NCBI GenBank assembly: GCA_964512645.1
Contig: CAZEJS010000016.1
Location: 1-61,265, forward strand
Direction: 5' to 3'
Length of the DNA: 61,265 nt
From: CAZEJS01 sp964512645
GTDB taxonomy: Bacteria; Actinomycetota; Geothermincolia; Fen-727; Anoxymicrobiaceae
Shown: one piece after another, positions 16,355-26,061 of the stretch
Position numbering within the stretch: position 1 is the stretch's first letter
Layout of the letters: each line of letters starts with the position of its first letter
Program-made: the position numbers and the translations under genes
The notes under the pieces: generated by a model
Told to the model about the DNA's origin: nothing
The model's input: the letters and a program-made list of their open reading frames with translations, nothing else
Databases searched by the model: none

Positions 16355-16401
16355 ATTCCGGTTACCACACTATAGTAAGGCCCCTTGCGGCCCCGCAAGG
16401 G
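16355..16401 (-). promoter_or_regulatory. Probable selenoprotein promoter with inverted repeat
   Basis: On the minus strand TATAGT follows TTGCGG by about 18 bases, upstream of the GTG at 16316. An inverted repeat, CCCTTGCG (16382-16389) and CGCAAGGG (16394-16401) with a 4-base loop, overlaps the -35 region and could be an operator, for instance for a redox regulator. The divergent gene starts at 16551. Confidence 0.5.
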
Positions 16402-16550
16402 CCGCCGGACCGGCTTCCGGCCGGCAGCACGCTTCACCGGGGGGGAAGCCGGGGTCCGGCTGCGGTTGGAAGGGGTCGGCGCCGGCGGCAGGGTAAGCGC
16501 CCCGGTTGGCAGAAATCTTCACTGGACGGATAGCAAGAAAGGACGCGGCG

Positions 16551-16952
16551 ATGGAGTTCCATACCGTCATGGAGAACGTCAGCAAGGTAGTCGACGGCAT
16601 GGGGGTGACGGTCATCGTCATCGGCCTGGTCGCCTCGTCGCTTATGTTCCTGTGGAGGCAGATGCGCCGCCGCGAGAAAGAAGGGACGAAGCAGCTCGAA
16701 AACCCGTTTCGCTGGTACCGTCAGAGCCTCGGCCGCAGCATCCTGATCGGGCTGGAGTTCCTCATCGCGGGCGACATCATCAGGACGGTGGCCGTCGCCC
16801 CAACCTTCTACAACCTCGGCACGCTCGCGGTACTGGTGGTCATCAGGTCGTTCCTGAGCTGGGGCCTGTCGATGGAGATCGAAGGCCGTTGGCCCTGGCA
16901 GACAGGGCGCGGCCGCTCCCGGCCCGTCGGCTTCGGCAAGGACACCGGGTAG
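16551..16952 (+). CDS. DUF1622 membrane protein
   Basis: 133 residues with three likely membrane helices: about 13-35, 62-80 and 85-105. The signature RQSLGRSILIGLEFLIAGD and a terminal EIEGRWPWQ motif match DUF1622, a small membrane family of unknown function found widely in bacteria. The start at 16551 has GAAAGGA 8 bases upstream; an earlier in-frame ATG at 16506 would add 15 residues. It is divergent from the selenoprotein and shares its control region, which may hint at common regulation but proves no link. Confidence 0.88.
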   Translation: MEFHTVMENVSKVVDGMGVTVIVIGLVASSLMFLWRQMRRREKEGTKQLENPFRWYRQSLGRSILIGLEFLIAGDIIRTVAVAPTFYNLGTLAVLVVIRSFLSWGLSMEIEGRWPWQTGRGRSRPVGFGKDTG

Positions 16953-16997
16953 CGGGCGACAGACGTCTCCCGGCTCTCCGGCTCGCCGCCGGTTCCC

Positions 16998-18134
16998 TCA
17001 GAGCAGCTTCTCCCCGAAAGCCCGGACCTTCTCCATGTCGACCTCGATCCCCAGCCCCGGCGCGTCGGGAAGCCTCACGTAACCTTCGTCGTCGATCTTG
17101 AACGGCTCGGCGAGCATCGCGTCCCGGGCTTCAGGCACCCACCCCGGCGGCTCGAACGGGAACTCGCAGAACGTGCAGTTGGGGATGGCGCCCATGAGCT
17201 GGAGGTTGGCGGCGAACCCGATGCCGTTGGTCCAGGTGTGGGGGTTGACCACGAGCCCGGCCGCCTCGGCCATGCCCGCGACCTTGATCCCGTTGAGTAT
17301 CCCGGTGGCGAGGGTGACGTCCGGCTGCAGTATGTCGTAACAGCGGCGGTAGACGAGCTCGCGGAAATCGTATATGTCGTTGTTGAGCTCGCCGCCGGCG
17401 ATGTTTATCGAGGTCGACGCGTTGACCACCGCGAGACCGTCGTAGTCGTACATCCCCAGGGGCTCCTCCAGCCAGGTGACGTCGAAGCGCTCCAGTTCTC
17501 TCGCGGTGATGACCGCGCGCTTGGCGTCCCACGACGGGTAGTTGGCGAACCCGTGGATCGGCCAGGCCTGGTTCGCGTCCACCATGATCTCCATGCCGTT
17601 GCCGACCGCGTCCCTCACCGCTTCGACCACCGCGAGGTCGTCGCGTATGTCGTCCGACCTGATGCGGAGTTTCAACGCCTTGAACCCCATCTGCTTGAGG
17701 CGCTGGGCGTCCTCGACCCGGCGCGGCGGCGGGCGCAGCTCGCCGGTGGAGGCGTACGCCAGGACCCTGTCGCGATAGCCGCCGAGCAGCTTGTACACCG
17801 GCAGTCCGGCCGCCTTCCCTATAATGTCCCAGAGCGCGATCTCCATGAACCAGCCCCGGACCCCGACCGCCTTCGCGGAACGGAAGACCTTGATGAAATC
17901 CTCGACCTTGAACGGGTCGCGGTCGATCAGGAACACCTTCAGCAGCTCGGGAACGCCCTTCAGTTCCCCGAGGAATGCGGGCGCGGCGGCGTATCCGTCG
18001 AGGCCCTCGTCGGTCATCAACCTGACCAGGAGCAGGGTGTTGTTGCTCTCGGGCAGCCCCGGTATCCACGACGGCCAGAAAGGCTCCGGCAGCGGGAATC
18101 GGCAGAGGTACGCTTCGACGTCGGTGATTTTCAT
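16998..18134 (-). CDS. Enolase-superfamily enzyme (mandelate racemase/muconate lactonizing type)
   Basis: 378 residues: N-terminal capping domain (1-125) and TIM barrel. Three magnesium ligands are visible: MVDANQAW near residue 196, WLEEP near 228 and AGGELNN near 255. The mandelate-racemase-type His/Asp dyad is present (LQPD near 280, VNPHTW near 304). The second-strand catalytic motif, KxK in most members, reads KLR here, so one lysine is replaced by arginine. The likely reaction is dehydration or epimerisation of an acid sugar or hydroxy-acid. It has its own promoter (18312-18341) and a leader of about 170 bases. Confidence 0.9.
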   Translation of the reverse strand: MKITDVEAYLCRFPLPEPFWPSWIPGLPESNNTLLLVRLMTDEGLDGYAAAPAFLGELKGVPELLKVFLIDRDPFKVEDFIKVFRSAKAVGVRGWFMEIALWDIIGKAAGLPVYKLLGGYRDRVLAYASTGELRPPPRRVEDAQRLKQMGFKALKLRIRSDDIRDDLAVVEAVRDAVGNGMEIMVDANQAWPIHGFANYPSWDAKRAVITARELERFDVTWLEEPLGMYDYDGLAVVNASTSINIAGGELNNDIYDFRELVYRRCYDILQPDVTLATGILNGIKVAGMAEAAGLVVNPHTWTNGIGFAANLQLMGAIPNCTFCEFPFEPPGWVPEARDAMLAEPFKIDDEGYVRLPDAPGLGIEVDMEKVRAFGEKLL

Positions 18135-18311
18135 TGCCCCTCCAGTTCTCCTCCGTCCGGCCGTCCGGCCCCGGCGTCGGGCCGGGACGCGCCGCCGACA
18201 CTTCCTTACCGGGCGGTCCCGGCAGCGGCGCCGCGGCGTCCCGGTCCGTGACGAACATCAAGCCTCGCGCCCCCGGGCAAACCGGGAGCCGGGGGACCGC
18301 TGCTCTCGCTT

Positions 18312-18341
18312 AACCTATTGCCTGGCGCCGGGGCAAGTCAA
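18312..18341 (-). promoter_or_regulatory. Sigma-70-type promoter for the enolase-superfamily gene
   Basis: On the minus strand TTGACT (18341-18336), an 18-base spacer and TAGGTT (18317-18312). Predicted transcription starts near 18305, leaving an untranslated leader of about 170 bases before ATG 18134. The rest of the 18135-18438 gap shows no gene or RNA that I recognise. Confidence 0.6.
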
Positions 18342-18438
18342 CGCCGGGGAAGCGCCGGCGGCGGGCCAGGCCCGTTCCGGACCTGGCGGCAAACGGGCGC
18401 GCCGCAAGGTGAAGCGCCGCCCCGCCGCGGTCCGCCCG

Positions 18439-19074
18439 TCACCGTCTCGGGCGCAGCAGGGCGCGCGCCGGCGCCCCTTCCGCGCCTTCAACCCGCAGCG
18501 GGAGGCAGATGAGATCGTAGTCGCCCGCGGTGACCTCCGCGAGGTAGAGGCACTCGATTATCCAGACCCCGCCTTCGAGAAGCCTTATGTGCGTCGACGC
18601 CGCCCGTTCCACGTCGGGAGGGCCCACCGACAGGTAGTCTACGCCCACGCACCGGACCCCGCGCGACACCAGGTACCCGGCGGCCTCGGGAGTGAGAAAG
18701 ACGTAATCCTCCCGGAACGGAAGGTCGGGCCACGGCCTGTCGGAGTTCGCCGTCCTGAAAAGCAGCCTCTCGCCGGGGCGTACGTCGAGGCCCTCCAGCT
18801 CGGCGGGTTTAATCGACTCCGTATCGGATATCCCGACGACCCGCGCCGGGCCCACCACGGCTTCGAAATCGATCGCGTCGATGCTCCTGCCGCCCGGAAT
18901 GTAATGCAGCGGGGCGTCCACATGGGTTCCGGAATGGGCGCTGAGCGCCATCGTGGTCATGTTATAGGGGGACCCCCGGCCGATGGTCGCGCTCCGCGCG
19001 ACCTCTACCGGAGCGTCGCCGGGCCAGCCCGGCCCGCCGTTCCGCAGGGGCATGCTGATGTCGATCCAGTCCAT
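18439..19074 (-). CDS. Cyclase-family metal hydrolase (kynurenine formamidase fold)
   Basis: 211 residues. The family motif HSGTHVD (HxGTHxD) near residue 47 provides metal-binding His and Asp residues, preceded by DISMPL at the N-terminus and followed by the conserved GVDYLSVGPP near residue 148 and the closing IIECLYLAEV near 178. Members hydrolyse amides or lactones (formylkynurenine, isatin, thiocyanate-related compounds). ATG 19074 has GGGAGGG close upstream; a longer open frame exists but is unlike the family. It lies upstream of the enolase-superfamily gene on the same strand, but the strong promoter between them argues for separate transcription. Confidence 0.88.
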   Translation of the reverse strand: MDWIDISMPLRNGGPGWPGDAPVEVARSATIGRGSPYNMTTMALSAHSGTHVDAPLHYIPGGRSIDAIDFEAVVGPARVVGISDTESIKPAELEGLDVRPGERLLFRTANSDRPWPDLPFREDYVFLTPEAAGYLVSRGVRCVGVDYLSVGPPDVERAASTHIRLLEGGVWIIECLYLAEVTAGDYDLICLPLRVEGAEGAPARALLRPRR

Positions 19075-19245
19075 CGTCCCTCCCGTCCCCCGCCGCCCTC
19101 CCGCGTGGGAACCCGTCCCGCGCCCACGCACGGTTCCGGCAGACTATCCCGGGCCAACGCACCGGATGCTCAGGTCGCGCGCCCGGCCCGTTCCGGACCC
19201 GCCATGACGTCGAAATCGAGCGTACCGATGCTCGTGCCGTACGGG

Positions 19246-22200
19246 CTAGCGCGCCGGGGGGACCTCGACGAGCGCGGCGCCCCTTACGAAGTATAGCGCG
19301 GCCTGCCGAACTTTCTCGCCGGTGCACTCCTCGAACGCCCGCCGGTAGATGTCGAGCTGCGGGGCGTACTTCGCCGCGAGCGCTTCGAAATCGCCCGCGG
19401 CGGGCGGCGTGTCGGTCTTGAAATCGACAACGACCCAGCCGCCGTCCTCCTCGAAAGCGAGGTCTATGGCCCCCCGGACCAGGGTCCGCGCTCCGGGGTC
19501 GGCCCCGGGCGCATCCTCCATGACCAGCTCGAAGGGAACCTCGCTGAGGCGGCGTTTCGCCGACAGGGCCCTCGCCCACACCTCCGACTCGATCACCGAC
19601 CGCGCCGTGCGCACCAGGAGATCGGTGTGGCGGCGGTCGATCCCCGCCTCGTCCAGCGCCGCGGAGGCGAACTCCTCGAGCCCGGCCCCGGGCGAGCGCA
19701 TCGCCAGCTCCAGGAGGCGGTGCACGGCGGTGCCCCATTCGATCCCGTGCTCCCCTTGATGGTCCGGCGCGGGGACCGCTCCCTCGACCGGGGCGAACGA
19801 GACCGTTCCCCTTTCCGGGGGCACAACCTCGCCGCCGGCTTTCAGCGCCAGCTCCTTGGCGCCCCTGACCGCATAGCTCGGGACGGCTATCGCCGTGGTG
19901 CGTCCGCTCACCGCGGAGGCGGCTTCCTCCACCTCGTGTACGGTTACAGCCCGGGCGTCTGTCACGGCCGGGGAGACCTCTCCCGGGTCGCGGAGCTCCG
20001 GGAGGTCGTCCACGAACGGTCCGAGAGCGTTCCAGATGCTTCTGCCTTTTCCGTCGCTCTTCCTGGTTACCACCACCAGGGACTCCGCCCGGGTGGCCGC
20101 CACGTAGCGCAGGCGGGTCTCCTCCGCCTCCTCGAACGCCTTTTCGACCTCCTTCAGCTCCTCCCATCCCTCCGGCACGGCCCTGAGCGTCTTCGAGTTC
20201 TCGTTATCCCTGTATATGCCCATGCGGCCGACCACGCGATCCTCTTCCGACCTGTCGATGCAGGCGTCCACCACCCCGCTCCTGCTGGTCTTGTGGCCGG
20301 CCAGGAAGACTATCGGGGCCTGGAGGCCCTTGGCCTTGTGAAGGTTCATGACCCTGACCACGGAGCCGGCCTCGGGCAGCGCGGAGACCCCGTCGAAGCC
20401 TTCTGACCCGCCGGCGCCATCGATTATCTCTCCGAGGAACTCCACCAGGTCTCCGGCGGTCGGCAGGTCGGACTGGGCGCCCCGCATCAACTCGATGGCC
20501 TTGGCGACGCTGCCGGCCTGGACGTCACCCCCGGGGCGGCATGCCGCCATGGCGGGGAGGCCCAGGTCCGAGGCGATGAGCTCCACGGCGGTGACGGGAG
20601 GCATCCTCTGGAGCAGCCGCGAGTATTCCCGGAGCCTTTCAAACGTGTCCGCGAACGCCGCGGCGAGGCCGTCGTCGAGAACGGGCGGCACCTCCCGGTT
20701 GTAGTCGAACCTGCCGCCCGCTTTCTTGAACTCGTAGAGGCCGGCGTCGCTGATCCCGAACAGCTCGCTCCTGAGCACGCCCACCAGGGCGACCGGGTTG
20801 TCGGGCTGGCTGACGGCGTTCAAGCACGCGTACAGCAGGTGCAGCTCCCGCACCCCGGCGAGCGCGGCCCCGCCGGTGACCCGGTGCGCCACGCCGTAGC
20901 GCTGGAGGGCGCCCGCGTACGCCGCCAGGGCGCGTTTATTGTAAGCGATCACCATGAAATCCCCCGGGGCAACCGGGGCCGGGCCCGCATCCCCGGGCCT
21001 GGTGATCTCCAACCCGCGCTTCAACGCGTCGGCGATGAACCTGGCAATGAGGTCCGCCTCGTACGCCAGTCCGGAGGCGTCGCCCTCCTCTTTGCAGAGG
21101 GCTGCGGGCACGCGCAGGACCCGCACCCCGGCCAGCTCGCTCTCCTCCGGCTCCGCCCTCCCCTGCACGAGCTCCACGTAGGCCGGCGACTCCCTGGTCG
21201 CCACGGGGGGAAACTCGCCGCGGAACGCCTGGTTCGCCCAGTCGATAAGGCACCCGGCGGACCGGAAGTTGGAGGAAAGCTCCACCACCCTGCCGACGCG
21301 CGAGATTATCGACTTCACGTCGTTGTAAGTGACGATGTCCGCCCTGCGGAACCTGTAAATGGACTGCTTGGGGTCGCCCACGACGAACAGGGAGCCGGGA
21401 CGCGGGACGCACTTTTTCCAGTCGCGCTCCCAGGCGTCGTCGGCGGTGAGGAAGAGCATGACCTGCGCCTGGATCGGGTCGGTATCCTGGAACTCGTCTA
21501 CCAGCAGCCTGGTGAACCTCCTGGCGAAGTACCGCCGGACGTGGGGCCTGTCCCGCAGGAGCCCCGCCGCCTTCATCAGCAGGTCCTGGAAGTTGAGCAC
21601 CCCGGCATCGGCGCGCATCCGGTCGTACAGTTCCCTGGCGGAGGCGAAGGCGTCCATCACCAGCCGGTAGCGCAGCTCCATTACCGCGCGCATGAAAGGC
21701 GAGGCCACCTCTTCCCTGAAGCCCTTCCACCTCTCCTTCTCCGCGCGGTCGAACTCCGCCCACCCCGCCTTCTTCCGGCCTTTGCTCATCGTCGGAGCGT
21801 CCCTGTCGAACTGCTCCACTACGTCGATAAGTGAAGGCGTGTCGGTGAGGTCGGACCTCCTGACGAGCCACGGAAGCCTCACGTACTCCTCCAGCAGCCG
21901 CCGGCCGCCGCTGGGCGGCCTGGGGTCGGGCGGGTAGGGTCCCATGGAACGCATGTGCTCGGCGTAGGCTTCGACGGCCTCGGCCACCGGGCCCGCCGGG
22001 GGCAGGTCGAGGGAGCGGTCGGGCACCGGCCAGAGGTCGACGTCGGGGAAGTCGGCGAAACGCACGAAAGCCCCTTCCAGCTCGGTAGCGGTCATCGCCA
22101 GCCTTGCCATCTCGTCGAGGACGCCCCCCGGGTCGTCGGCCACCAGGCCCGCGGTGTACTCCTGCCAGGCGCGGCGGCGCAGGCGCTCGTCCTCCTCCGG

Positions 22201-22632
22201 CTCGATCTCCCGGAAGGCGAGGTCGATCTCCGCCTCGACCGGCCGCTCCCGCAGGAGCCTTGCGCAGAAGGAGTGTATAGTGCCGACGAAGCAGGCATCG
22301 ATGTTGGCGAGCGCCTCCGCCAGCAGCTCTCGCTCGGCATCGGAGGTTTCGGACTCGCTTTCGAGGGCCGCCACCTCGGCCTCGAGTGCCGCCTGGAACC
22401 TGGCCCTGAGCTCGGCGGCGGCCTTCCTGGTGAAGGTGACCGCGGCGATCGTCGATACGTCGCTCAAGCCCCGCCTTACCAGCTCGACCATCCTTCCGAC
22501 CATGCTGGCGGTCTTTCCGGTCCCCGCCGCCGCCTCGACGAGCATGCAGGTTTCGAGGTCTTCGAGGATGGCCCGCCTCCCGGCCCCGTCGGGCGGGTCC
22601 CCTTCGAGGCGTCCAGCGCGCCTGTCAGTCAT
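19246..22632 (-). CDS. addA: AddA/RecB-like UvrD-family helicase-nuclease
   Basis: 1128 residues with the superfamily 1A helicase motifs in order: Walker A EAAAGTGKTASMV near residue 35, TFTRKAAAELR, DEFQDTDP near 372, GDPKQSIYRFR, LSSNFRSAG, MNLHKAKGLQ and YVAATRAES. The C-terminal 150 residues form a PD-(D/E)XK nuclease (GTAVHRLLE, AIDLAFEE, VVVDFKTDT, YAPQLDIYRRAF). This is the architecture of AddA, the ATP-driven subunit that resects double-strand breaks for RecA. Its ATG overlaps the end of the AddB-like gene by 8 bases, so the two are translationally coupled. Confidence 0.92.
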   Translation of the reverse strand: MTDRRAGRLEGDPPDGAGRRAILEDLETCMLVEAAAGTGKTASMVGRMVELVRRGLSDVSTIAAVTFTRKAAAELRARFQAALEAEVAALESESETSDAERELLAEALANIDACFVGTIHSFCARLLRERPVEAEIDLAFREIEPEEDERLRRRAWQEYTAGLVADDPGGVLDEMARLAMTATELEGAFVRFADFPDVDLWPVPDRSLDLPPAGPVAEAVEAYAEHMRSMGPYPPDPRPPSGGRRLLEEYVRLPWLVRRSDLTDTPSLIDVVEQFDRDAPTMSKGRKKAGWAEFDRAEKERWKGFREEVASPFMRAVMELRYRLVMDAFASARELYDRMRADAGVLNFQDLLMKAAGLLRDRPHVRRYFARRFTRLLVDEFQDTDPIQAQVMLFLTADDAWERDWKKCVPRPGSLFVVGDPKQSIYRFRRADIVTYNDVKSIISRVGRVVELSSNFRSAGCLIDWANQAFRGEFPPVATRESPAYVELVQGRAEPEESELAGVRVLRVPAALCKEEGDASGLAYEADLIARFIADALKRGLEITRPGDAGPAPVAPGDFMVIAYNKRALAAYAGALQRYGVAHRVTGGAALAGVRELHLLYACLNAVSQPDNPVALVGVLRSELFGISDAGLYEFKKAGGRFDYNREVPPVLDDGLAAAFADTFERLREYSRLLQRMPPVTAVELIASDLGLPAMAACRPGGDVQAGSVAKAIELMRGAQSDLPTAGDLVEFLGEIIDGAGGSEGFDGVSALPEAGSVVRVMNLHKAKGLQAPIVFLAGHKTSRSGVVDACIDRSEEDRVVGRMGIYRDNENSKTLRAVPEGWEELKEVEKAFEEAEETRLRYVAATRAESLVVVTRKSDGKGRSIWNALGPFVDDLPELRDPGEVSPAVTDARAVTVHEVEEAASAVSGRTTAIAVPSYAVRGAKELALKAGGEVVPPERGTVSFAPVEGAVPAPDHQGEHGIEWGTAVHRLLELAMRSPGAGLEEFASAALDEAGIDRRHTDLLVRTARSVIESEVWARALSAKRRLSEVPFELVMEDAPGADPGARTLVRGAIDLAFEEDGGWVVVDFKTDTPPAAGDFEALAAKYAPQLDIYRRAFEECTGEKVRQAALYFVRGAALVEVPPAR

Positions 22633-25600
22633 CGCCCTCGCCCTCCCTTCCGGCGCCTCGCAGGCCCCGCAGCCTGCGGTACGGCTCCAGCATCACGTTC
22701 TCCGGGTTGTCCAGCTTGCGCCGGACGGAGGCGAGCGCCCCGGCGATGTCGCCGAACGCCCCGGTGTACTCGCTGTACTTCAGGTCGGCCTCGTCGTCGG
22801 TGAACGGGAAGCAGCCCGAAGCCATCATGTCGCAGACGAGCCCCACGAGGTGGAGCCCGTCGGCGAGCTCGTCGGTTCCCCAGGACAGCCGCCTCGCTTC
22901 CCCGGGAGCCGGAAAGACGTACTCGAAGCGGACGACCCTCGGTTCCCCGCCCAGGCGCCCCCGCAGCGCGAACTCCGCCAGTACGGGGTACAGCGTTCCC
23001 TGCATGAACCTGCCGTTGTGGAAAGGGCCTCTGGAGTGATAGACGGTGCTCGAGCCGGTCTTGTAATCGCAGACCACGTATTCGTCCGTACCGGGGACCA
23101 GGGCGTCCACCCTGTCGATCTTGCAGCGGACGCGCACCGTCCTGCCGCCGGGGAGGCCCAGGGCGTGGGGTTCGGCGACGTCGAAGGCGGTGCCCATCCC
23201 ATCCGGCCTTACCCCTACGGCCAGCTCGCAGGCAACAGGCACGCGGTCGGCGCAGGCGACCTCTTCCATCTGCAGGAAGACCTCCGCGGTGCGCTTGAGG
23301 GCCTCGCGCTCCCGCGCGAACACCCCCGGGTCGAGCGGCGCCGGCTTCTCCGCCCTCATCCGTTCGACGTGACGGTCCACCAGCGAGCGCAGCCTGGCTC
23401 CGTCGCGGGCGAACTCCGGCGGCATGAGTTCGGAGGAAGCAAGCTCCCGCATGAAGTCGCAGAACACGGCGTGGAGCAGGCTGCCCCGCTCCAGCGGGTC
23501 CAGCCACCCGGCGGGGTCCGTCTCGTATTCCTCGGGGGGCTTCACCCCGAGTACATTGGCGAAGAAATACTCCAGCGGACACCTGGCGAACGTCTCCAGC
23601 CGGCTCGGGGAGAGGACGGGCCCTTCGTCGGCGGCGCAGTCGTGGTCGGCCCCGGCGGCGGGCACGTAGCCGTCGTACTCCGTGAACGCGTCGCCGGCGC
23701 GGGCTTCGAGCGCGGACATGCCGCGGCCGAGGTTGGGGAAATGGATGCCGATGGCGTCGGACGCCCCCGGCGCCGGCCCCGACGAGCAGGCGCGCCACAC
23801 CCACCACTCCGTCATGTCGATGCACCGCTCGGCCCGCGAAGGCGCGAACGACGCGGGGGGCCCTCCGGTGGTGTCCACCGTGGTGACCGGCCTGCCCTCC
23901 AGCACCCTGCGCGCCGACTGGAGCACCCGGCCGGGGAACATCTCGCGGTCGTCGGTGAGGTTCCTCGAGCAGTGGCTCAGCACCACGGTGCCCCTCAGGC
24001 GCCCCACCGTGCCCGCGAAGGCCCGGACGCGTTCGTCGAGGCGCCCCGAGGCGGTCGCGAGAGACTCCGACAGCGCGGAGCGCTCGCTGTCCAGCAGCAG
24101 GGGGTCCTGCATGCCGGCGCCGGGAAAGCGGGTGTCGTCCATGCCCAGGATGAAAGTATGCGGCCTTCCCGCGTGACCTCCGCTCCGGAGGCTGGCGACG
24201 TGCAGGCACCCGGGGCCCGGCCCGCGCCCCCCGACCCTCTCCCCGTCAGGCAGGGTATCGAGCCAGCCGGACACGTCGAAGGCGCCGGCGCCGCCTTCCT
24301 GGAGGCAGGCCTCGAGCTCGGATATCCTCTCGACGAGCCGCTCGGAGCAGTAAGCGTCGTGCATGTTCACGGCGCGCGCCGAGCGCTCGAGGAAGCGCCT
24401 CGCGCGCTGGAGCAGGGCGATGCGCTCCCCGGACTCGACCGGCACACCGGCGGTGACCTCGCCGATCATCGCGGTGAGCGCTTCCAGTGCTTCGAGGCGC
24501 GTGGTCAGCGCCTGGACCTCGACGGACGAGGCAGAACGCTCTCCGAACGCACCCGCCTCGCCGGACCCCGCAGCGTCCTCCAGCCTCCGGGCCGCGGCCG
24601 AAGCGGCTTTCTGCAGCTCGGGTACGTACCGGTCGGCGCCCGCGCCCACCGGGACCGTGCGCAGGACTGCGGCAAGCCTGGCGAAGCTGAGACTCGGGGC
24701 TTCTCCTTCCGGAACCCGGAGCAGCCCGTCCCTCACCATCCTGACCGCCCTCTGCTGGGGAAACCCCTCGCGCGTCCACGAGAGCCAGGCGGCAAGCGCC
24801 CTCCCGGGCCTGGAGTACCTCGCCGGGATCCCATCGGCGAACGTCACCGGGAGGCCCTCCCCGGGGCCGGACGCCATCCCCGCCGCTATCTCGTAGAAAA
24901 GAGGGACGTAAGTGTCGGTGTCGGTATAGAGGACCTCCACTTCGTCCAGGGGCGTCCCGGTGGACGCGCACCACCTGAACACCTCGCGGACCTCGTTGAC
25001 CTCGCCCACGGCGCTCTGCACCCGGGCGGTGCCGTCGCCCCGCGGCCGGGGGGCCGACCGCGGATCGGGCGACCATCTCAACAGCATGGCGTCGGCGAGC
25101 TCATCCCGTGAGAACCCCGGGGGGACCTCGCAGGGCCGGTCGACCGGGAGGACCAGGACGCCGCCCTCCGGCAGCGACTCGAAGAGCGCCCTCTCCAGGG
25201 CCGCCATCTCCGCCACCATGTCCTCCGGGGCGACGACCAGGCGGCCCTCCATGGACGATGGGTCGGCGGCGAGCGCGCCCGCGGCCAGCGCCAGCACGCC
25301 CGGGAAATCGACCAGGCCCCGGTCGGCGAGGCTCCGTTCGAAGGAAGCGAGCATCGCCTTCATCTCCAGGCCCTTGCGCTCGACCTCGAAGGAGCCGGGA
25401 GTGAGGTCGTCCGGGCCCAGGCCGGCCATCCGGAGCTCGCCAAGCGCTGTCGAGACCATCCGGGTGAAACCGGCGCCGGGCCCCAGCGCCGAAAGGTAGC
25501 CGCGAGCGCCGGGCCCATCGCCGCCGTTACCGCCGTCGCCGCCGGCCATGTCGGCCACGACCCCGTCGGCCAGCACGGTCAGCTCCAGCTCCGTGGCCAG

Positions 25601-25822
25601 CCTCAGGCCCCGGGATTCCAGTTCCGCGGAGGCCAGCGACATCGCCAGCCCCTTGAGCATTTCGGCCCTGGCGTTGAAGACCGGCCGCCCGGAGCGCGCG
25701 ACCGCGTCAAGCCACTGGAAGGCGGTGCGACGGGACGGCGCGAGCACCAGCTTATCCTCGAAGACGCGCTCTGCCAGCACCTCGCTCAATGCGGAGGTGA
25801 ATGTATTGAGGCTGCCGCTCAC
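22625..25822 (-). CDS. addB: AddB-like PD-(D/E)XK nuclease/helicase-fold subunit
   Basis: About 1065 residues. The C-terminal nuclease is clear: LETFARCPLEYFF, GSLLHAVF, KIDRVD, VCDYKTGS and GTLYPVLAEF. The long N-terminal part has the size and layout of AddB but no good Walker A. In classical AddB four cysteines hold a 4Fe-4S cluster, one before the nuclease and three at the end; here the first remains (ARCPLEY) but the final region reads DLKYSEYTGAF without cysteines. GTG 25822 is chosen because GAGGAG lies 7 bases upstream; TTG 25867 is the longest alternative. It is first in the addB-addA operon. Confidence 0.85.
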   Translation of the reverse strand: MSGSLNTFTSALSEVLAERVFEDKLVLAPSRRTAFQWLDAVARSGRPVFNARAEMLKGLAMSLASAELESRGLRLATELELTVLADGVVADMAGGDGGNGGDGPGARGYLSALGPGAGFTRMVSTALGELRMAGLGPDDLTPGSFEVERKGLEMKAMLASFERSLADRGLVDFPGVLALAAGALAADPSSMEGRLVVAPEDMVAEMAALERALFESLPEGGVLVLPVDRPCEVPPGFSRDELADAMLLRWSPDPRSAPRPRGDGTARVQSAVGEVNEVREVFRWCASTGTPLDEVEVLYTDTDTYVPLFYEIAAGMASGPGEGLPVTFADGIPARYSRPGRALAAWLSWTREGFPQQRAVRMVRDGLLRVPEGEAPSLSFARLAAVLRTVPVGAGADRYVPELQKAASAAARRLEDAAGSGEAGAFGERSASSVEVQALTTRLEALEALTAMIGEVTAGVPVESGERIALLQRARRFLERSARAVNMHDAYCSERLVERISELEACLQEGGAGAFDVSGWLDTLPDGERVGGRGPGPGCLHVASLRSGGHAGRPHTFILGMDDTRFPGAGMQDPLLLDSERSALSESLATASGRLDERVRAFAGTVGRLRGTVVLSHCSRNLTDDREMFPGRVLQSARRVLEGRPVTTVDTTGGPPASFAPSRAERCIDMTEWWVWRACSSGPAPGASDAIGIHFPNLGRGMSALEARAGDAFTEYDGYVPAAGADHDCAADEGPVLSPSRLETFARCPLEYFFANVLGVKPPEEYETDPAGWLDPLERGSLLHAVFCDFMRELASSELMPPEFARDGARLRSLVDRHVERMRAEKPAPLDPGVFAREREALKRTAEVFLQMEEVACADRVPVACELAVGVRPDGMGTAFDVAEPHALGLPGGRTVRVRCKIDRVDALVPGTDEYVVCDYKTGSSTVYHSRGPFHNGRFMQGTLYPVLAEFALRGRLGGEPRVVRFEYVFPAPGEARRLSWGTDELADGLHLVGLVCDMMASGCFPFTDDEADLKYSEYTGAFGDIAGALASVRRKLDNPENVMLEPYRRLRGLRGAGREGEGDD

Positions 25823-26061
25823 GCTCGTTCTCCTCACCCGAAGGACCCGCTGCGACTCACGGTGCAATATTACCAGTTGCCTGTGACAGTGGAAGCGGGC
25901 GCCGGCGCGAAGCCCCCACCCTCAAATGCCGTCACCCGGCCGTGCTAGAATCATCTCCACGCGGGCAGGGGGCCCCGGGAGCCAGGACGGGGCGCACCCG
26001 CGCGGGCCGTGGTCCCCGGGCGTCCGGCCGGGTCGCGCCCGCACACGGAAGGAGGGCATCG

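Noticed and set aside
16355..16401. Intrinsic terminator at the CCCTTGCG hairpin
   Set aside because: It lies between divergent genes, where no transcript needs to end.
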